The position numbers were made by a program, and so were the translations under genes. Shown here in pieces: positions 46,559-55,405 of a stretch of DNA of 64,000 nucleotides (positions are counted from its first letter, which is position 1; every line of letters starts with the position of its first letter). The notes under the pieces are model-generated. The model did not search any database and had not been told where the DNA came from. It was given only the letters and a program-made list of their open reading frames with translations. This stretch comes from Candidatus Scalindua japonica (GTDB lineage: Bacteria > Planctomycetota > Brocadiia > Brocadiales > Scalinduaceae): positions 18,840 through 82,839 of the forward strand of contig NZ_BAOS01000024.1 of assembly GCF_002443295.1 (NCBI RefSeq), in the 5' to 3' direction.

Positions 46559-47857
46559 TCATCTGACCACTTCATAAACCCAGACACTTTTTTCTTTGCC
46601 TTTCACCCTCACCGGTTTTAATTTTTTCGCATGAACAATTTTTTCTACATGCTGATAAGTGCTCTGGCTGATGATTATACTGGTTCCCAATTCCTTATTA
46701 AGAGACTCAAGACGTGACGCAAAATTTACGGCATCACCTATAATCGTGTATTCCATCCTCTCTGTAGAACCGATGTTTCCTACAATAACTCGTCCTGTGT
46801 TAATACCAATACCAATTCTTAACTCCTCCCTGTCTTTTTCTGCTTGCTTTAGATTGAATTTTTCCAATTTTTTCATCATTTCCAGAGCGGTCATTACCGC
46901 TCTTTCAGCATCATTGCCATGACGTATCGGAGCCCCAAAGATAACCAGAATACCATCACCTATAAACTTGTTCAAAGTCCCTCCGTTCCTGGAGATCACT
47001 TCTACCATCTCAGAAAAGTAATCGTTAAGCAGGCTTACTACTTCGTTTGGCTGTAACCTCGCTGCAATACTGGTAAAATTTCTAATGTCTGAGAAAAGGA
47101 TCGTAACTTCCCTTTCCTCTCCACCTAGCTTTAAATCTCTTCTTAGCACATCTTCCACTACCTCTCCAGTGGCATAACGGCCAAATATGCTTTTGATAAA
47201 CTTTTTTTCCTCCTCTTCTGTGATGGCCTGAATAACCAACTCTTTTGATCGATGACCGATATAGCCGGAGACCAGGGCAGTCCCCCCTACAAGTGAGGCC
47301 TTGAACAGAGTATGCATGATCCCTCCTATGATAATGAGATAGCCGCTGTAAATATCATAAAATCCCAGTCCAAAGACGACTAAAATGCTGACTACGGCAC
47401 AATAGAGAGAGATCTTGAAATCAAAGCGGAGACCGCTGAGAGCGTTGAGTAAAAATATGATAAAAAATGGCGGCGCCTCTAATAATCCAGTAAAAACATA
47501 TGGTTTGCCCATTCGAGACACCCCTACAAGTATTACAACCACGTAGATTAAATCCAACGAAGTATGAATATATTTTCCCATGGACTGATGTTCCTGCTTT
47601 ACAAAACTATGCCGTAAGAGGAAGCTAAAAAGCAAATAGAAAAGAGAAGTAGGCGCAATCACCAAAAAGGTTTCATGCGCCGGTTCTCCTATCCACAGAC
47701 GTGAGATCGTCATCATAGTTACCATTAAGGCCAATATCATCATTCGAGCAAAGTAAATCTTTTTCTCGTTCTTTATCTCTTCTCTGAGGATGATATCTGC
47801 TATCGTTTGTGCAATATCTGAATTCATATTCGTTTTATTTTGATCTTTGCGAGCCAA
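46559..47857 (-). CDS. Membrane-bound class III adenylate/guanylate cyclase
   Basis: Six hydrophobic helices (about 40-205) are followed by a class III nucleotide cyclase domain. The metal-binding Asp residues are in LFSDIRNFTS and FIGDGILVIFGAP; the base-selecting Lys (TLNKFIGDG) favours ATP, so cAMP is the likely product. The transition-state Asn/Arg lie in GDAVNFASRLESLN. A TTG at 47857 or ATG at 47827 could be the start. The membrane part does not resemble a known sensor domain that I can name. It is the only minus-strand gene in the nitrogen-oxide sensing region. Confidence 0.88.
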   Translation of the reverse strand: MARKDQNKTNMNSDIAQTIADIILREEIKNEKKIYFARMMILALMVTMMTISRLWIGEPAHETFLVIAPTSLFYLLFSFLLRHSFVKQEHQSMGKYIHTSLDLIYVVVILVGVSRMGKPYVFTGLLEAPPFFIIFLLNALSGLRFDFKISLYCAVVSILVVFGLGFYDIYSGYLIIIGGIMHTLFKASLVGGTALVSGYIGHRSKELVIQAITEEEEKKFIKSIFGRYATGEVVEDVLRRDLKLGGEEREVTILFSDIRNFTSIAARLQPNEVVSLLNDYFSEMVEVISRNGGTLNKFIGDGILVIFGAPIRHGNDAERAVMTALEMMKKLEKFNLKQAEKDREELRIGIGINTGRVIVGNIGSTERMEYTIIGDAVNFASRLESLNKELGTSIIISQSTYQHVEKIVHAKKLKPVRVKGKEKSVWVYEVVR

Positions 47858-48429
47858 ATACCATCACAAATGTGATGTCTCATCTTGACCAACTGTTCAA
47901 GAATAGAAACCAGCAAAAATTGTGTTTACGGTAATGAGTTTATGACTCAGAAATCGGTTAAAACCTCTAATCTCGAACAACCTTTTCAATACTGCATAAG
48001 CCTTATTGAATAGTATATTTATTTGTGATTCTTTCCTTAAATTCAACTTCGTCTTATTTGCAGACAAAAGAGTAGCTAATATTAAATATTTTTGCAAACT
48101 CATAATTTATGGATAAACCTGCAGCTCAATTCTTGTTTTTAATCCAAAAATTGCAACCAAATTGGTTCCACTTATTGTCTTTCTGTTTTCTGTTTCTATC
48201 TCTTTTTATATTAAGCGGTTATCTTTATTTTAAAAAAAACACGAAACAAAAAGGTTACAGTACTATTTTCAAACACAGCATTCATTTAATTATTTCAAAA
48301 ATATATCTCCATGAAAATGAAACACTTATGGGGAATTTATGCTTTCATAACTTTTTCAGGCATATTGGTTGCTAAAGTTAGTGGTTAAGAATTGCGAATG
48401 TGCCATAAAGAACAGAAGATATAAAGGCA
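47858..48429. other. Intergenic region before the response regulator
   Basis: Only short, low-complexity frames occur here. A plus-strand frame from 48109 has one hydrophobic segment but no family resemblance or convincing ribosome site, and I do not call it. Confidence 0.4.
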
Positions 48430-48801
48430 ATGAAAATGGTAACAAAAAGAATACTGATTGTTGATGATGAAGAAGGGTATAGAAAGGTATTGTCAAATTC
48501 CCTGTCTAATATAGGCTTTGAAACCACGGTAGCGACAAATGGAGTTGAAGCGTTAGAAGCAATGAAAGAAAAAAACTACACAGTGATATTATTAGACATG
48601 AAGATGCCTGGTATGGATGGTATTGAGTTATTAGAGCAAATAAATAAAGCAAGCGATGGAAGTAATATCGTAATTATAACTGCTTATACGTGCAAAGTTA
48701 TGGAAAGTAAAGCAATCGGTAAAGGCGCAAGGAAGGTAATCAGAAAACCGTTCAGCATGGAAGATATAACGTTGTGCCTGAACGAAATAATTGATTTTTA
48801 A
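48430..48801 (+). CDS. Single-domain response regulator (CheY-like receiver)
   Basis: The 123-residue protein is only a receiver domain: the acidic pair in ILIVDDEEG, the phosphorylation Asp in VILLDMKMPGMDG, Thr in IITAYT and Lys in IRKPFS. It has no DNA-binding or enzyme output, so it must relay phosphate or dock on a partner. No histidine kinase lies nearby. It is 58 nt upstream of the Cache-heme sensor. The ATG has an AAAGG site; a second ATG two codons in is also possible. Confidence 0.92.
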   Translation: MKMVTKRILIVDDEEGYRKVLSNSLSNIGFETTVATNGVEALEAMKEKNYTVILLDMKMPGMDGIELLEQINKASDGSNIVIITAYTCKVMESKAIGKGARKVIRKPFSMEDITLCLNEIIDF

Positions 48802-48858
48802 AACCTGGCAAGAATAAAACGTTTGCCATAGAAATTTAATCCTGGAAGAGGTGTGAAT

Positions 48859-50337
48859 ATGAAAAGGTTATTTAAAGAAAGTATAGTCATCGTTACTATA
48901 ACCCTTGTCTTTTTTGCTTTATTTCCACTCATGTTATTTAGATTCGTGGCATTTCCTAATGCGAAGGGGGAATTGAAGCGACACATTAAAACAAATCTGA
49001 ATGAAGCGATGCATAAACAGAAAAATCTTCTTACATTCTTTCTTGAGGAGAGAAGATCACACGCGCGTTCTATTTCTGAAGCTATTCAAAGTACCGAGTT
49101 AATTTACGATCACAAAGATTTCGTGAGCATAATAAATGAAGGTAACGAGAAGGAGTACTTAAGATTAAAAACTCAATTGGAATGTGCAAAGACAGATTAT
49201 GGCTATAAAGGAATATTTGTGTGTGATGCTACAGGTAAAATACATATGACTACCGCATCTGAAAAATCATTCATGGATATGGATATCGAGAGGGAGGACA
49301 TCTTTAAAAATGTCAGGGAAACTCTGTATGATGGAGAATCATATATCTCCAGTATTACTCACTTCTCTGTCAATAATATCGACAGGGAAATGCCTTCTCG
49401 ACCATACATTCCATGGCAGAGCACACCAAATACATCGGATATCATTACCGCCAGAGGACAACATGCCGAAGCACCTTCTCTTTTTATATCGTACCCCATT
49501 AAAAAACAGGACCATCGAGTCGCTGGGGCTGTTCTACTCTGGATGGACATGTCAAAGCTGAATGATGTAATGAAGAACTTTGTTTTAGGGAAGACAGGAG
49601 AAGCCTATCTGGTAAATGAAGACGGTATCATGGTTACAGAATCACGATTTTCCCGCCATCATATGAAAGGTACGAATAATACCTGCAGAACATGTCACGT
49701 TGTTGAAGACCCAGACATAAATATGCTGACCAAAGGGGTAGGTGCATGCGTAACAAAAAAGAGCACCGGTCACGACTTGGAAGGGTATCGTGATTATGGT
49801 GGGATCAAGGTTGTCGGCGCATGGTCGTGGCTGCAAGATCTGGATATGGGAATCATGGTGGAAATAGATACGGATGAAGCATTTGTTACCGTAAATAACA
49901 TTAATACCATGATAAAGTCCCTCATGTTCGTAATTATTATCCCTGCAATAGTTATCGCATCATTGTTACATAGAAAGATGAGTTTTGGTTACATGATAAA
50001 AAATATGGCACTCCCCAAGAAAACCTTAATTGGCGTAGCGGTTGTTGTAATGGTAGGCTTCTTAACCGCTATTCTGGATGCATATCAACTGAATAAAGAG
50101 CGTGGATATGGTAGAGAGCAGCAATACAAGATAGCCAATCCTTTCAGTGTATTTGGAGAAATCGGTACCATTTCTACCGAAAAAGGAAGAGACTTTGTTG
50201 AAGACAATATTCAAGAGTTCAAGAAAGAGTATCGTAAATTGAAATCTGAAAATCTTCTTCTACCGGAGAAGAGAGAAGAAGCGTTTGTAAAAGGAGACGA
50301 TTTCCCTCTAGAAAAACAATTAGCACTGTGGGATTAA
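48859..50337 (+). CDS. Cache-domain sensor with a c-type heme motif
   Basis: One N-terminal membrane helix precedes a large Cache-type extracytoplasmic domain (about 35-345). The end of this domain, VLGKTGEAYLVNEDGIMVTE, then YRDYGGIKVVGAWSWL, is clearly related to the Cache module of the sensor at 43930. Between these two blocks lies a heme motif, NTCRTCHVVEDP, absent from the relative. Two more membrane helices (about 358-415) and a short charged C-terminal segment follow; no kinase or other output domain exists. A covalent heme next to the ligand pocket suggests sensing of redox state, NO or nitrite. The ATG at 48859 has a GAAGAGG site; GTG at 48853 is an alternative. Confidence 0.82.
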   Translation: MKRLFKESIVIVTITLVFFALFPLMLFRFVAFPNAKGELKRHIKTNLNEAMHKQKNLLTFFLEERRSHARSISEAIQSTELIYDHKDFVSIINEGNEKEYLRLKTQLECAKTDYGYKGIFVCDATGKIHMTTASEKSFMDMDIEREDIFKNVRETLYDGESYISSITHFSVNNIDREMPSRPYIPWQSTPNTSDIITARGQHAEAPSLFISYPIKKQDHRVAGAVLLWMDMSKLNDVMKNFVLGKTGEAYLVNEDGIMVTESRFSRHHMKGTNNTCRTCHVVEDPDINMLTKGVGACVTKKSTGHDLEGYRDYGGIKVVGAWSWLQDLDMGIMVEIDTDEAFVTVNNINTMIKSLMFVIIIPAIVIASLLHRKMSFGYMIKNMALPKKTLIGVAVVVMVGFLTAILDAYQLNKERGYGREQQYKIANPFSVFGEIGTISTEKGRDFVEDNIQEFKKEYRKLKSENLLLPEKREEAFVKGDDFPLEKQLALWD

Positions 50338-50419
50338 AGTTTTTAAAAATGATGTGGGGCATGGTTACGTTTGTCATTACTATTTTTAGAACACTATTTT
50401 ATTATGAAAGGAATAATTC

Positions 50420-50824
50420 ATGGACAATGCAACTTTGTCAACAAAGAAAGAAGTAAAAAAACAGGATGCAAAAACTGAAGTTACAGTAAAAGACATAAAG
50501 AAAGGATGGATTGAATATGAGTCATCATATGATGGTGTCATGTTGAATATTGATATTGAAGGCGCAAAACTTCTCGGTTTCGCGTCTCCCAATGATGCAA
50601 TTGGAAGAAAGATTAATGAACTGTACGCACATCCATATGATCATGAGAAGACATTATCAATGCTGGTAAGAGATGGAAAGGTCAATGGATTTTTTACTCT
50701 GATGAAAGGAAAAGACGACAGGTTGTTTTATATAAAACAAGACAGTAAAATTATTGTTGATCATCATCATTACAATTTACCTGCAAAGGTTCAGTCCAGT
50801 TTCGAACTTTCCCTGTCCATATAG
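50420..50824 (+). CDS. Stand-alone PAS-domain protein
   Basis: The 134-residue protein has a charged start and then one PAS-like domain (VMLNIDIEGAKLLGFASPND, then GRKINELYAHP). It is similar in style to the PAS domains of the 43930 sensor. No transmembrane or output region is present. It lies 80 nt after the Cache-heme protein and just before the NarK gene, and could act as a soluble link between the membrane sensor and the receiver protein. An AAAGGAA site lies upstream of the ATG. Confidence 0.75.
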   Translation: MDNATLSTKKEVKKQDAKTEVTVKDIKKGWIEYESSYDGVMLNIDIEGAKLLGFASPNDAIGRKINELYAHPYDHEKTLSMLVRDGKVNGFFTLMKGKDDRLFYIKQDSKIIVDHHHYNLPAKVQSSFELSLSI

Positions 50825-50894
50825 TAATTCCAGACTATGATTACTTTGAATATTTTTTTTACCATATATTATAGATTACAGGAGACATTGTATT

Positions 50895-52184
50895 ATGAAT
50901 AACCCTGGAGACACATTACAAGGAAACACAAGGGTGTTGGTACTTGCTACGTTAGCTTTTGCTGTATGCTTTGCCGGCTGGTCGCTGTTTGGCCCTTTAG
51001 CAGTATATATGAAGGAAGAATTCAATCTGTCTTCATCGGCAGTAGGATTGTTGCTTGCAACACCGGTTTTACTCGGCTCGATTGTCAGAGTGCCTATTGG
51101 TATTTTGACAGATAAATACGGTGGGAGAAAGGTCTTCAGCTTGCTGATGCTATTTACTTTCTTTCCCATGTTCTTAGCAGGTTTTGCACATAGTTACCCG
51201 CTTTTACTGGTATGCGGTTTCTTTTTTGGTGTTGCCGGTGCATCTTTTTCGGTTGGTGTACCACAGGTATCACAATGGTATCCCAAAGAAAAACAGGGAT
51301 TGGCGCTTGGAATTTTTGGTGTGGGAAATGTGGGCACAGCTCTGGCAGTTTTTGGAGCGCCTTTTATCGCACAATCTATTGGATGGAACAAGGCGTTTAT
51401 GTTTTACTCCATTCCATTACTTTTTATGGCCGTAGTTTACTGGTTTTTTGCTACTGACGCACCGAAACCAGAGAATGTGAAACCTCAGACATTGGATGAT
51501 AAGTTGAAGGTATATAAATCTTCTCATTTAATCTGGGTCTTCTCTCTTTTCTATTTTATGACCTTCGGCTTTTTTGTCTGTTTTGCCTTGATGTTGCCTT
51601 CGTATCTCCTGGATACGTTTAATGTGACACCGGTAAAGGCGGGAACGTTAACTTCGATCTTTGTATTTCTTGCAACTTTTATGAGGATCTTAGGTGGATA
51701 TCTGGGGGACATCTTTTCTGGAAGGAATCTTCTGACACTTCTTACCCTTTCACTCATTGGTGTGCTCTTATATCTCAATATGAACAGCTCTCTGACGTTT
51801 GCCCTTGCAGCTTTTTATTGTATGGCATGTTTATTAGGTATAGGTAATGGTGTTGTTTTTAAGCTTGTTGCGGAATATTTTCCAAAAGACACAGGTACGG
51901 CAGGAGGGATGGTGGGAGCTGCCGGAGGGCTTGGTGGTTTCTTTCTCCCGATAATAACGGGTACAATCAAAGATTATACCAACAACAATTCATTAGGATT
52001 CATTTTCATATCTCTGGTGTGCCTGATGTGCCTCTCTTTTATGGAAAAGAAGACATTTAAAAAGACTAATAATAAAATAGCAGAGGAGGAAAATGGTTTT
52101 ACAGAGGTTGATAGTATAATGAATGTGGATGAAAATATCGTTACAGGTATTGATGAAAAAGTGAAACCGGTAATGCAGAAATAG
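50895..52184 (+). CDS. narK: NarK-family nitrate/nitrite transporter
   Basis: The protein is 429 residues with 12 membrane segments of the major facilitator superfamily. NarK-type signatures are present: RVPIGILTDKYGGRK with the substrate-binding Arg, LGIFGVGNVGTALA, and ACLLGIGNGVVFKLVAEYFP with AAGGLGGFFLP. It moves nitrite or nitrate across the membrane. A hydrophilic C-terminal tail of about 45 residues is unusual. AGGAG lies upstream of the ATG. The stop is one nt before the ATG of the TDT-type channel gene, so the two form a tight transcription unit. Confidence 0.92.
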   Translation: MNNPGDTLQGNTRVLVLATLAFAVCFAGWSLFGPLAVYMKEEFNLSSSAVGLLLATPVLLGSIVRVPIGILTDKYGGRKVFSLLMLFTFFPMFLAGFAHSYPLLLVCGFFFGVAGASFSVGVPQVSQWYPKEKQGLALGIFGVGNVGTALAVFGAPFIAQSIGWNKAFMFYSIPLLFMAVVYWFFATDAPKPENVKPQTLDDKLKVYKSSHLIWVFSLFYFMTFGFFVCFALMLPSYLLDTFNVTPVKAGTLTSIFVFLATFMRILGGYLGDIFSGRNLLTLLTLSLIGVLLYLNMNSSLTFALAAFYCMACLLGIGNGVVFKLVAEYFPKDTGTAGGMVGAAGGLGGFFLPIITGTIKDYTNNNSLGFIFISLVCLMCLSFMEKKTFKKTNNKIAEEENGFTEVDSIMNVDENIVTGIDEKVKPVMQK

Positions 52185-52185
52185 T

Positions 52186-54567
52186 ATGAGTATATTACAT
52201 TTTACGTCAAATTCGGTAAACACCCGTTGGTTTATTGCGGCCATGGCTACGGTCATGATGGCGCTCAGCTCTTCGTCTTATGGCTACAACGAAGTCTCTT
52301 CCTGTCTTTTTGTTACAGGTTTGGGAATTTTCTTTATTGTGGCAGTCTTTATGATCATAAAGACTGCCTTGTACTATAAAGATCTCTTACGCGATCTGCT
52401 TGATCCTGAAAAGCTTCACTATTCTTTCTCGCTTGTAGGGATGGTGAGCCTGGCGGGTATCTGTGCATCCAGGTTGTTTTGCTGGTATACCGTCGCATCT
52501 ATTCTCTGGTATGCGGCTATTGTCCTCTGGGCCGGTATCACGCTGTCGACATTTACGATTCTGTTTCTGTACCGTAAAGCTGAGGATCGAAGGATTGAAG
52601 AGGTCCTGAACGGAGGTTGGTTATTTGTTACGATAGGTACGCAGTTTACCGCCTTGTTGAGCATAGAAGTGGCTGGACAGCTGACAGAGTATACACTGCT
52701 TATCCAGTTTTGTTCGTTTACGCTCTGGTCAGTTGGAACATTTTTATATCTGATATTTATGACGCTTATGATCTGGCGGTTCCTTTTCTATCCAGTCACT
52801 CATGATACAGAGCTGTCATCATATTGGATGAACATAGGAGCCGCAGCGATTACTACAATTGTATCTGTGGCATTATATCAACAGTTAGAGGTGACTGGGG
52901 GGGCGCTTGTTGAGATGCTTCCGTTTCTGAAAGGGTTTTCTCTGCTTTCCTGGTCTATAGGGTTATGGTGGTTACCACTATTGATCATTCTGGCAATAAG
53001 AAAACAGGTTAACGGTGGTTGGGCAATACCATTTACGGTGGGGTATTGGGAAATTGTGCTTGCGATAGGTTTATTTGCTGCCGGTACAAAACAATTAACC
53101 GGTGTATTTAATGAGAATTTCATCAGCTCATTTGCTTTGTATTTTTCGATTGCCGGTGCTGCTGTCTATTGTTTTGTATCCGTCTTTACTCTTGCACATT
53201 TGATAGCGATACCCGTATGGAAAGCAATACCGTTACAGGCATTATTAATAAAATGGCATTGGCTAAGTAGAGGTACAATAAACATTTTACAACTTGTATC
53301 GTGTTCGGTAAACACCCGTTGGTTTATTGTCGCCATAGCTACTGCCATGATGTCGCTCAGTTCTTCGTCATATGGTTATAGCTCGGTAGTTCCCTATCTT
53401 TTTATTACAGGCCTGGGAGTATTTTTTATCGTGACAGTTTTTATGATTATAAAGGCTGTTCTATACTATGAAGATCTCTTGAGCGAATTGCTCGATCCTG
53501 AAAAGATGCTGTATTCTCACTCTCTTGTCGGGTTGGTAAGCCTCACGGGCATCTGCGTTTCCCGGCTGTTTGGCTGGCATACCATTGCATATGTTTTCTG
53601 GTTTGCCGCTATTGTTCTCTGGGCAGGTATCACACTCTCTTCGTTCACCATTTTGTTTGTATACCGTAAACCGGAAGAAAGAAGCTTTGAAGATATCCTG
53701 AATGGAAGCTGGTTCTTTGTTACGATAGGCACACAGTTTACGGCCTTGTTGAGTATAGATATTGCGGGACAAGTGACAGAACAAACACTGCTTATACAAT
53801 TCTTTTCGTTTGCGTTGTGGTCTGCCGGGACATTTTTGTATCTTATATTTATGACGTTCATGATATGGAGGCTTTTATTTTATCCGGTTACACACAATAC
53901 AGAGATTTCATCGTATTGGATGAATATCGGAGCTGCGGCGATTACAACAATTGTATCTGCGGCATTACATCAACAGGTACAGATGACGGGAGGCCCATTT
54001 GTAGAGTTGCTTCCGTTCTTGAAAGGATTTTCTCTGCTTTTCTGGTCCATAGGGCTATGGTGGTTACCGCTTCTTATTATCCTGGTAATAAGAAAACAGG
54101 TTAACGGTGCTTGGGCAATGCCGTTTACCGTGGGATATTGGGAAATTGCACTTGCGATAGGTTTATATGCCGCCGCAACAAAACAATTAACCGGATTATT
54201 CGATGAACGTTTTATTTTTGTATTTGCTTTTTATTTTTCGATTGCCGGTGCTGTTTTCTATTGTTTTATCTCTGCCTTCACTCTTTGGCACCTGATAGTG
54301 ATACCGGTATGGAGGGTCATATTAGCGCAGACATTGACAATAAAATGGCATTGGTTACGTAAAGGAGCAGTAGGAATTTTACAATTTGCAGTATATACAA
54401 TTAATATCCGTTGGTTTATTGCCGGCATGGCGACAATAACAACGTTTTCTGCTTCTACCTCTTATGACAACAAAATAGTTTCTACCTGTTTGGAATCAGC
54501 AACTGGCAGACATCTATTGGAAGAAGTGATTAAAACCGGCACGACACATTCACAAAAGAAAGAATAG
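52186..54567 (+). CDS. Tandem TDT/SLAC1-family anion channel, two copies plus a third start
   Basis: Each unit of 364 residues is a full ten-helix TDT (tellurite-resistance/dicarboxylate, SLAC1-related) domain. Marks in both copies include VNTRWFI, DLLDPEK-type loops, LNGxWxFVTIGTQFTALLSI, YWMNIGAAAITTIVS and PFTVGYWEI. The repeat starts at 52225, 53317 and 54409, exactly 1092 nt apart. The third copy covers only the first helix (INIRWFIAGMA) and then diverges into a short hydrophilic end. SLAC1 relatives pass nitrate, chloride or malate. Next to NarK, nitrate or nitrite is a reasonable guess. Natural members work as trimers, so a double-length chain is unusual. Its stop overlaps the left edge of the mobile-element remnant. 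Confidence 0.85.
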   Translation: MSILHFTSNSVNTRWFIAAMATVMMALSSSSYGYNEVSSCLFVTGLGIFFIVAVFMIIKTALYYKDLLRDLLDPEKLHYSFSLVGMVSLAGICASRLFCWYTVASILWYAAIVLWAGITLSTFTILFLYRKAEDRRIEEVLNGGWLFVTIGTQFTALLSIEVAGQLTEYTLLIQFCSFTLWSVGTFLYLIFMTLMIWRFLFYPVTHDTELSSYWMNIGAAAITTIVSVALYQQLEVTGGALVEMLPFLKGFSLLSWSIGLWWLPLLIILAIRKQVNGGWAIPFTVGYWEIVLAIGLFAAGTKQLTGVFNENFISSFALYFSIAGAAVYCFVSVFTLAHLIAIPVWKAIPLQALLIKWHWLSRGTINILQLVSCSVNTRWFIVAIATAMMSLSSSSYGYSSVVPYLFITGLGVFFIVTVFMIIKAVLYYEDLLSELLDPEKMLYSHSLVGLVSLTGICVSRLFGWHTIAYVFWFAAIVLWAGITLSSFTILFVYRKPEERSFEDILNGSWFFVTIGTQFTALLSIDIAGQVTEQTLLIQFFSFALWSAGTFLYLIFMTFMIWRLLFYPVTHNTEISSYWMNIGAAAITTIVSAALHQQVQMTGGPFVELLPFLKGFSLLFWSIGLWWLPLLIILVIRKQVNGAWAMPFTVGYWEIALAIGLYAAATKQLTGLFDERFIFVFAFYFSIAGAVFYCFISAFTLWHLIVIPVWRVILAQTLTIKWHWLRKGAVGILQFAVYTINIRWFIAGMATITTFSASTSYDNKIVSTCLESATGRHLLEEVIKTGTTHSQKKE

Positions 54568-54591
54568 GGGTCACCCCTCCTCTTGGCTGCA
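54563..54591 (+). repeat. REP-like element at the transposase 5' edge
   Basis: The segment starts with AATAGGGGTCACCCC and runs through CTCCTCTTGGCTGCA. It lies just upstream of the transposase remnant, in the place where REP-associated transposases usually have their recognition repeat. A related copy in the opposite orientation is at 60213-60242. Confidence 0.55.
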
Positions 54592-54618
54592 TGTTTCTAA
54601 TCCTTTATAATACTCTTC

Positions 54619-54942
54619 ATGGTAAGACCTCTACAAATTGAATATCCGGGTGCATGGTATCATGTAATAAATCGGGGAGCAAACCGTAATTGGATTTTTT
54701 CTAAATCTGACGATTACGAGCTTCTCATAAATGTACTTAAAGAAGCGTGTGACCTATTCAATGTGTAAATTTCCGCTTATTGTCTTATGAGAAAGCATTA
54801 TTTATGTGAAGCTTCACATAATTATTTACTACACCATAACATTTTCACCTGGTTATTCACACCCCAGAAGGGAATCTCTCCAGACTCATGAGCCATGTAA
54901 ACAGAGTTTACACTAAGAAGAAAACATGCTGGACGTAACAGT
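54619..54942 (+). pseudogene. REP-associated (IS200/Y1-type) transposase remnant
   Basis: The frame opens as MVRPLQIEYPGAWYHVINRG, the classic start of REP-associated tyrosine transposases. It stops at 54766 and continues in pieces: ISAYCLM in the same frame, then frame-shifted TPEGNLSRLMSHVNRVY. The catalytic HxH is damaged (KHY), the Tyr half is gone, and the total is about 100 codons. It cannot move itself. Confidence 0.75.
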
Positions 54943-55405
54943 GAAATTCTGTATAAAATAGCAACATATGATGCCAGAGTTTTCTTTTTTGTTAATAACC
55001 TGTATGACAGTTAAGGTACAATTTTACTATTTATTATCTCTAAAGTAATACAAACCATAGAGCATTATTCATGAAGATAAACAAAAACTGGAAATCATTT
55101 CCTCTGTATTGATAACCATAAGCAACGATTAATCAAGTATTTATATGACAAATCATTTTTCTTATCATCAAATATACATTATTCCACACTGCAGATAGTT
55201 TGACGTTTCAGCTCGAAATCATAACTATGTTAAAAAAACCATGTAAAAATACATTACAAACAGCAAAGTATGGCAACCAATTTGCTCATGTTAAAATGCA
55301 AAACTGAAGGTGTTAACTGAGACCGCTAACTTATATATTATTGAGATACGAGAATTGAAGAGGATTCAGCTGTTTTAAAGCAGTTTTTTATCAGAGGTTA
55401 AAAAA
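54943..55405. other. AT-rich intergenic region
   Basis: This follows the transposase remnant and may include its decayed 3' end. I see no gene or clear repeat. The PEGA gene's AGAGG ribosome site is at its right edge. Confidence 0.4.

Noticed and set aside
48109..48375. 88-codon plus-strand frame with one hydrophobic segment
   Set aside because: No ribosome site, low-complexity AT-rich coding and no recognisable motif.
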